The position numbers and the translations under genes are program-made. Below the pieces are notes generated by a model, which saw only the letters and a program-made list of their open reading frames with translations, did no database searches and was not told the DNA's origin. Below are positions 61,586 to 64,000 of a stretch of DNA of 64,000 nucleotides, piece after piece (position 1 is the stretch's first letter; every line of letters begins with the position of its first letter). The stretch is from Gammaproteobacteria bacterium. GTDB taxonomy: Bacteria; Pseudomonadota; Gammaproteobacteria; Pseudomonadales; Ketobacteraceae. Where the stretch lies: assembly GCA_013178375.1 (NCBI GenBank), contig JABLXQ010000017.1, forward strand, positions 62,001 through 126,000. The letters run 5' to 3'.

Positions 61586-62530
61586 TTACTGACAGGCGTT
61601 GATGCCCAAATCAGTCCACTTGACGGCCGCCAGCTGGTTGCCTTTGCCGGGACTGACGCCAAAGGTTTCCGTCACCAGCAATACACTTTCGTCAAACAGT
61701 GGCGTCGCGTCCGGCAGCACGGCGGACGGGCTGAACAAACCGCCCCGGGATTTCTGCACCGGTTGTCCATCGGACGGCACATAAATCAGCTTGCCCATCA
61801 GGTAATCCGCCACCAGCACACCGTCGCACCAGGGTGCCAGATCATCCAGCACAGTTGCACTGCGATACAGGATCTGCGCCCGCTGCGGATTGCCTTCCGC
61901 ATCCAGCGTCACCTTTTTCACGAAGCCTATGTCCGTCAAATACACATCCCCGTTCAGCACCCGCACGCCATTGGCCGCATACACGGCCTGCTCCTTGCCA
62001 ATCCAGCGCGGCTGGAATCCGGTTACCGCCGGAATGCCGGCATCGAAATTCAAACTGAATTTCGACACGCCACCATGGGCAAGAAAATCCTCATCCGCGA
62101 TCAGGATGGCATTTTCATCAGGCAACGCATCCAGGCCATTGGCCAGCTGAAATCCGGTCAGCTGCGCCACAGTGACGACCTGCCCGTCCCGCAGCGAATA
62201 AGCCATCAGGCGTCCGGCGTTGGCGAATTTGAAATCCTTGACGGAAAGGGATTTTGAATTGTTGCACACGAAGAACAGCCAGTCCTGCAATTCAGCCAGT
62301 CCTCCGTAATAGGAACAACCATCCGGTTGGGTGACCGCCACTTTTTGATAATCACCCTGGGCGTCCAGGATGATTTCGTAAACGGCCGGACGACCAGAAA
62401 CAAAAATGCGCCCATCCGCCGTTTTGCGAATATTTTCAGCGGCTGTAAGCGGCACAACCGTCTGTGTCTGAAAGCAACCCGAAAGCAAAGCGGCAAGCAT
62501 TAGCTGCCACACAATCCCTATTGGCTTCAT
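61586..62530 (-). CDS. SMP-30-like beta-propeller lipoprotein
   Basis: The 314-residue protein has a lipoprotein signal peptide (LMLAALLSGC, Cys at about residue 19). A propeller-like succession of strands follows, with conserved NGLDALPDENAILIADE and GVLVADYLMGKLIYVPSDG, as in SMP-30/gluconolactonase-related folds. Metal-ligand residues are partly visible, but enzymatic activity is not certain. The ATG at 62530 was chosen because the signal peptide begins there. It converges on the SDR gene. Confidence 0.75.
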   Translation of the reverse strand: MKPIGIVWQLMLAALLSGCFQTQTVVPLTAAENIRKTADGRIFVSGRPAVYEIILDAQGDYQKVAVTQPDGCSYYGGLAELQDWLFFVCNNSKSLSVKDFKFANAGRLMAYSLRDGQVVTVAQLTGFQLANGLDALPDENAILIADEDFLAHGGVSKFSLNFDAGIPAVTGFQPRWIGKEQAVYAANGVRVLNGDVYLTDIGFVKKVTLDAEGNPQRAQILYRSATVLDDLAPWCDGVLVADYLMGKLIYVPSDGQPVQKSRGGLFSPSAVLPDATPLFDESVLLVTETFGVSPGKGNQLAAVKWTDLGINACQ

Positions 62531-62814
62531 AGCATTTCTTCTTGTATTTGGTTGGCGGTGCATGTGCCAGATACAGCGGCACGTTTGATTTCCCCACCGC
62601 ATGGTAGCACCGGAAAGCGGGACGGGAACAGTACCGCTAACCAGCGTTTGATTTGGTGGCAGGATTCGCTATTCTCACTCCTACCCCAGCAGAACAAGTC
62701 GGCAGCCGCCCATGAGCCTGTACCTTATCGTCGATGGCCGGCATCTGCTGGATGCCCGCACGCAGCAGGATCATCGGCAACAGCCGGTTCTACCATTGCA
62801 AGACCACAAGGCAA

Positions 62815-64000
62815 TCAGGTAACCGCACTCTCCTTCTCGCCGGATTCGCCCCGCACACCATAGGCCGCCCACCGGTTACGACCCTGCTGCTTGGCCAGAT
62901 AAAGCGCCTCATCGGCACAGGACACCAGCGACTCAGGATTATCCGCCGGCACCACCAGCCGGCAATCGATACCGATGCTGACGGTAACATTGAAGGCCTT
63001 GCCATCCCACACATACACATGCTTTTCCGCGTGCCGCACGATGCTGGTGGCCACCACTTCAGCCCCCTGCAGCGGCGTATCCGGCAGCAGGATCGCAAAT
63101 TCCTCGCCACCATAACGGGTGATGATATCGGAGGGACGGTGCAGCAGATTGCGCAGCATGGCGGCAAATTCCCGCAGCACGTAATCGCCGCAGATATGAC
63201 CACGGCTGTCATTGATGTGCTTGAAGTGATCGATGTCGATCATCAGCACCGACAAGGGCTGGGAATTACGCTGCAACGCCAGCCAGTTCTCCCGCAATTT
63301 TTCGTTGAAGGTGCGCCGGTTGTAGATGCCGGTGAGCGCATCCAGCGCGCTGAGTTTTTCCAGCTCGTGATTGGCCTTCTCCAGATTCGCCAGCGTGCGC
63401 GCCAGCTCCGCCGTGCGCTCGGACACCTGCTCCTGCAGGCTCTCGCGGTGGCGGATTTCCAGCTGCAGCGCCGCCTCCTTGGCCTGGCGCAATTCCATTT
63501 CTGTTTGCAGAGCCAGGTCCTGCGCCCGCATGCGTTCGATGCGTTCCAGTGTCGCCTGCTGCAGCGCCACTTCCTTTTCCTTGCGGGCCTGGTTGATGCG
63601 GAACGACAGCGCGAACGAGAAAATCAGGATCTCGAAACTGATTCCCAGCCGCAGGCCATAGGTCGCCATGAATTCGTTGTAGATCACGCCCATCTTGGCG
63701 GCGGTGAAAAACATCAGGCAGAACAGGAACAGCGCCCAGCCTGACAGCACGATCTGGGCAGAACGCGATCCCCGCAACGCCAGCCGGATGATCGCCGACG
63801 CCGCGACAATGGTGGACAACACCGTATTGGACACCATCAGGTACATCACCGTCTGGTAATCCAGCCAGGCCAGCAACACGCAATAAATACCGTGCAGCAC
63901 CAGCAGCAATTTGTACACCAGCCAGCTGCGGGGCAATGTACGCCCCAGCTCCAGGAACTGGCCGAAAAACATCGCAACGGAAGTGAACACCAGCAGCGAG
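62815..64000 (-). CDS. 7TM-DISM diguanylate cyclase, 5' part outside the window
   Basis: The open frame reaches base 64000, so the N-terminus is missing; the visible part begins inside the membrane region (VFTSVAMFFGQFLELG). It continues with about five membrane helices, a coiled coil (TLERIERMRAQDLALQTEME) and a GGDEF domain. The active loop is RYGGEEFAILLP, with the inhibitory RPSD motif five residues upstream. This is the same layout as the gene at 45566. The 284 bp before the SMP-30-like gene (62531-62814) hold no clear gene; a 36-codon open frame at 62712 has no ribosome-binding site. Confidence 0.88.
   Translation of the reverse strand, partial: SLLVFTSVAMFFGQFLELGRTLPRSWLVYKLLLVLHGIYCVLLAWLDYQTVMYLMVSNTVLSTIVAASAIIRLALRGSRSAQIVLSGWALFLFCLMFFTAAKMGVIYNEFMATYGLRLGISFEILIFSFALSFRINQARKEKEVALQQATLERIERMRAQDLALQTEMELRQAKEAALQLEIRHRESLQEQVSERTAELARTLANLEKANHELEKLSALDALTGIYNRRTFNEKLRENWLALQRNSQPLSVLMIDIDHFKHINDSRGHICGDYVLREFAAMLRNLLHRPSDIITRYGGEEFAILLPDTPLQGAEVVATSIVRHAEKHVYVWDGKAFNVTVSIGIDCRLVVPADNPESLVSCADEALYLAKQQGRNRWAAYGVRGESGEKESAVT

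Noticed and set aside
62712-62822. 36-codon open frame (MSLYLIVDGRH...)
   Set aside because: No ribosome-binding site, no family resemblance and an overlap with the end of the minus-strand GGDEF gene.

Overview
The window is a chromosomal stretch of a GC-rich Gammaproteobacterium. The evidence is the ubiE-ubiJ-ubiB-hisE-tatABC block, which is laid out as in Pseudomonas and its relatives, together with several c-di-GMP enzymes and a cytochrome P450/SDR/epoxide-hydrolase-type lipid or xenobiotic catabolic gene set. A marine or hydrocarbon-associated member of the Pseudomonadales/Cellvibrionales side would fit, but the species cannot be fixed from this sequence. I saw no rRNA, tRNA, CRISPR array or insertion sequence.

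Layout. 1-780: 5' part of a NIT-domain sensor. 972-5901: ubiquinone and Tat export block (ubiE, ubiJ, ubiB, hisE, tatABC). 5876-9229: metal (probably zinc) uptake locus with a small His-rich secreted protein, an outer-membrane barrel, a binding protein and an ABC permease, but no ATPase. 9304-20225 (minus): the most unusual region. It runs from a PEP-CTERM protein to a 3071-residue secreted protein (vWA, PKD, nine cadherin-like Ig modules, YD repeats, Rhs core, PD-(D/E)xK-like nuclease tail), followed by a small acidic gene that may be the immunity protein. 20700-25078: dtd, a PilJ-type sensor domain, a PAS-GGDEF protein and a 2OG-Fe(II) oxygenase. 25147-29116: a molybdenum hydroxylase (IorA/IorB type) translationally coupled to an ECF42-type sigma factor. 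29169-37639: stress and transport genes (tandem Usp, P-type ATPase, outer-membrane barrel, aquaporin, SulP, PPK2). 37899-39675: a DGPF/YCII operon, the classical ECF42 target type, with a matching promoter in front. 39703-42581: divergent enoyl-reductase-like gene and cytochrome P450. 42662-51722: M48 protease, prolyl aminopeptidase, a 7TM-GGDEF protein and an RND efflux pair. 51853-53499: a NifX-like/FmdB-like small-gene cluster. 53614-58809: DedA, a dipeptidase-like lipoprotein, HupE, SemiSWEET and a cobalamin-binding-like protein. 58933-61511: divergent alpha/beta hydrolase and SDR. 61586-64000: an SMP-30-like lipoprotein and a partial 7TM-GGDEF protein.

Connections. (1) The sigma factor at 27875-29116 and the DGPF operon at 37899 appear to form one regulatory unit split by about 9 kb, because a TGTCGA-N17-CGAC element precedes the operon. 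(2) The divergent pairs 39703/41109 and 58933/60111 share the same 15-bp operator design, GTATAC-N3-GTATAC, so one unseen regulator probably controls both. (3) The PEP-CTERM gene, the giant Rhs-like protein and the downstream small gene look like one transcript from a good sigma70-type promoter at 20501-20528, which suggests a surface-delivered polymorphic toxin with its immunity gene. (4) Three diguanylate cyclases, a NIT sensor and a PilJ-domain protein indicate heavy c-di-GMP and surface-behaviour signalling.
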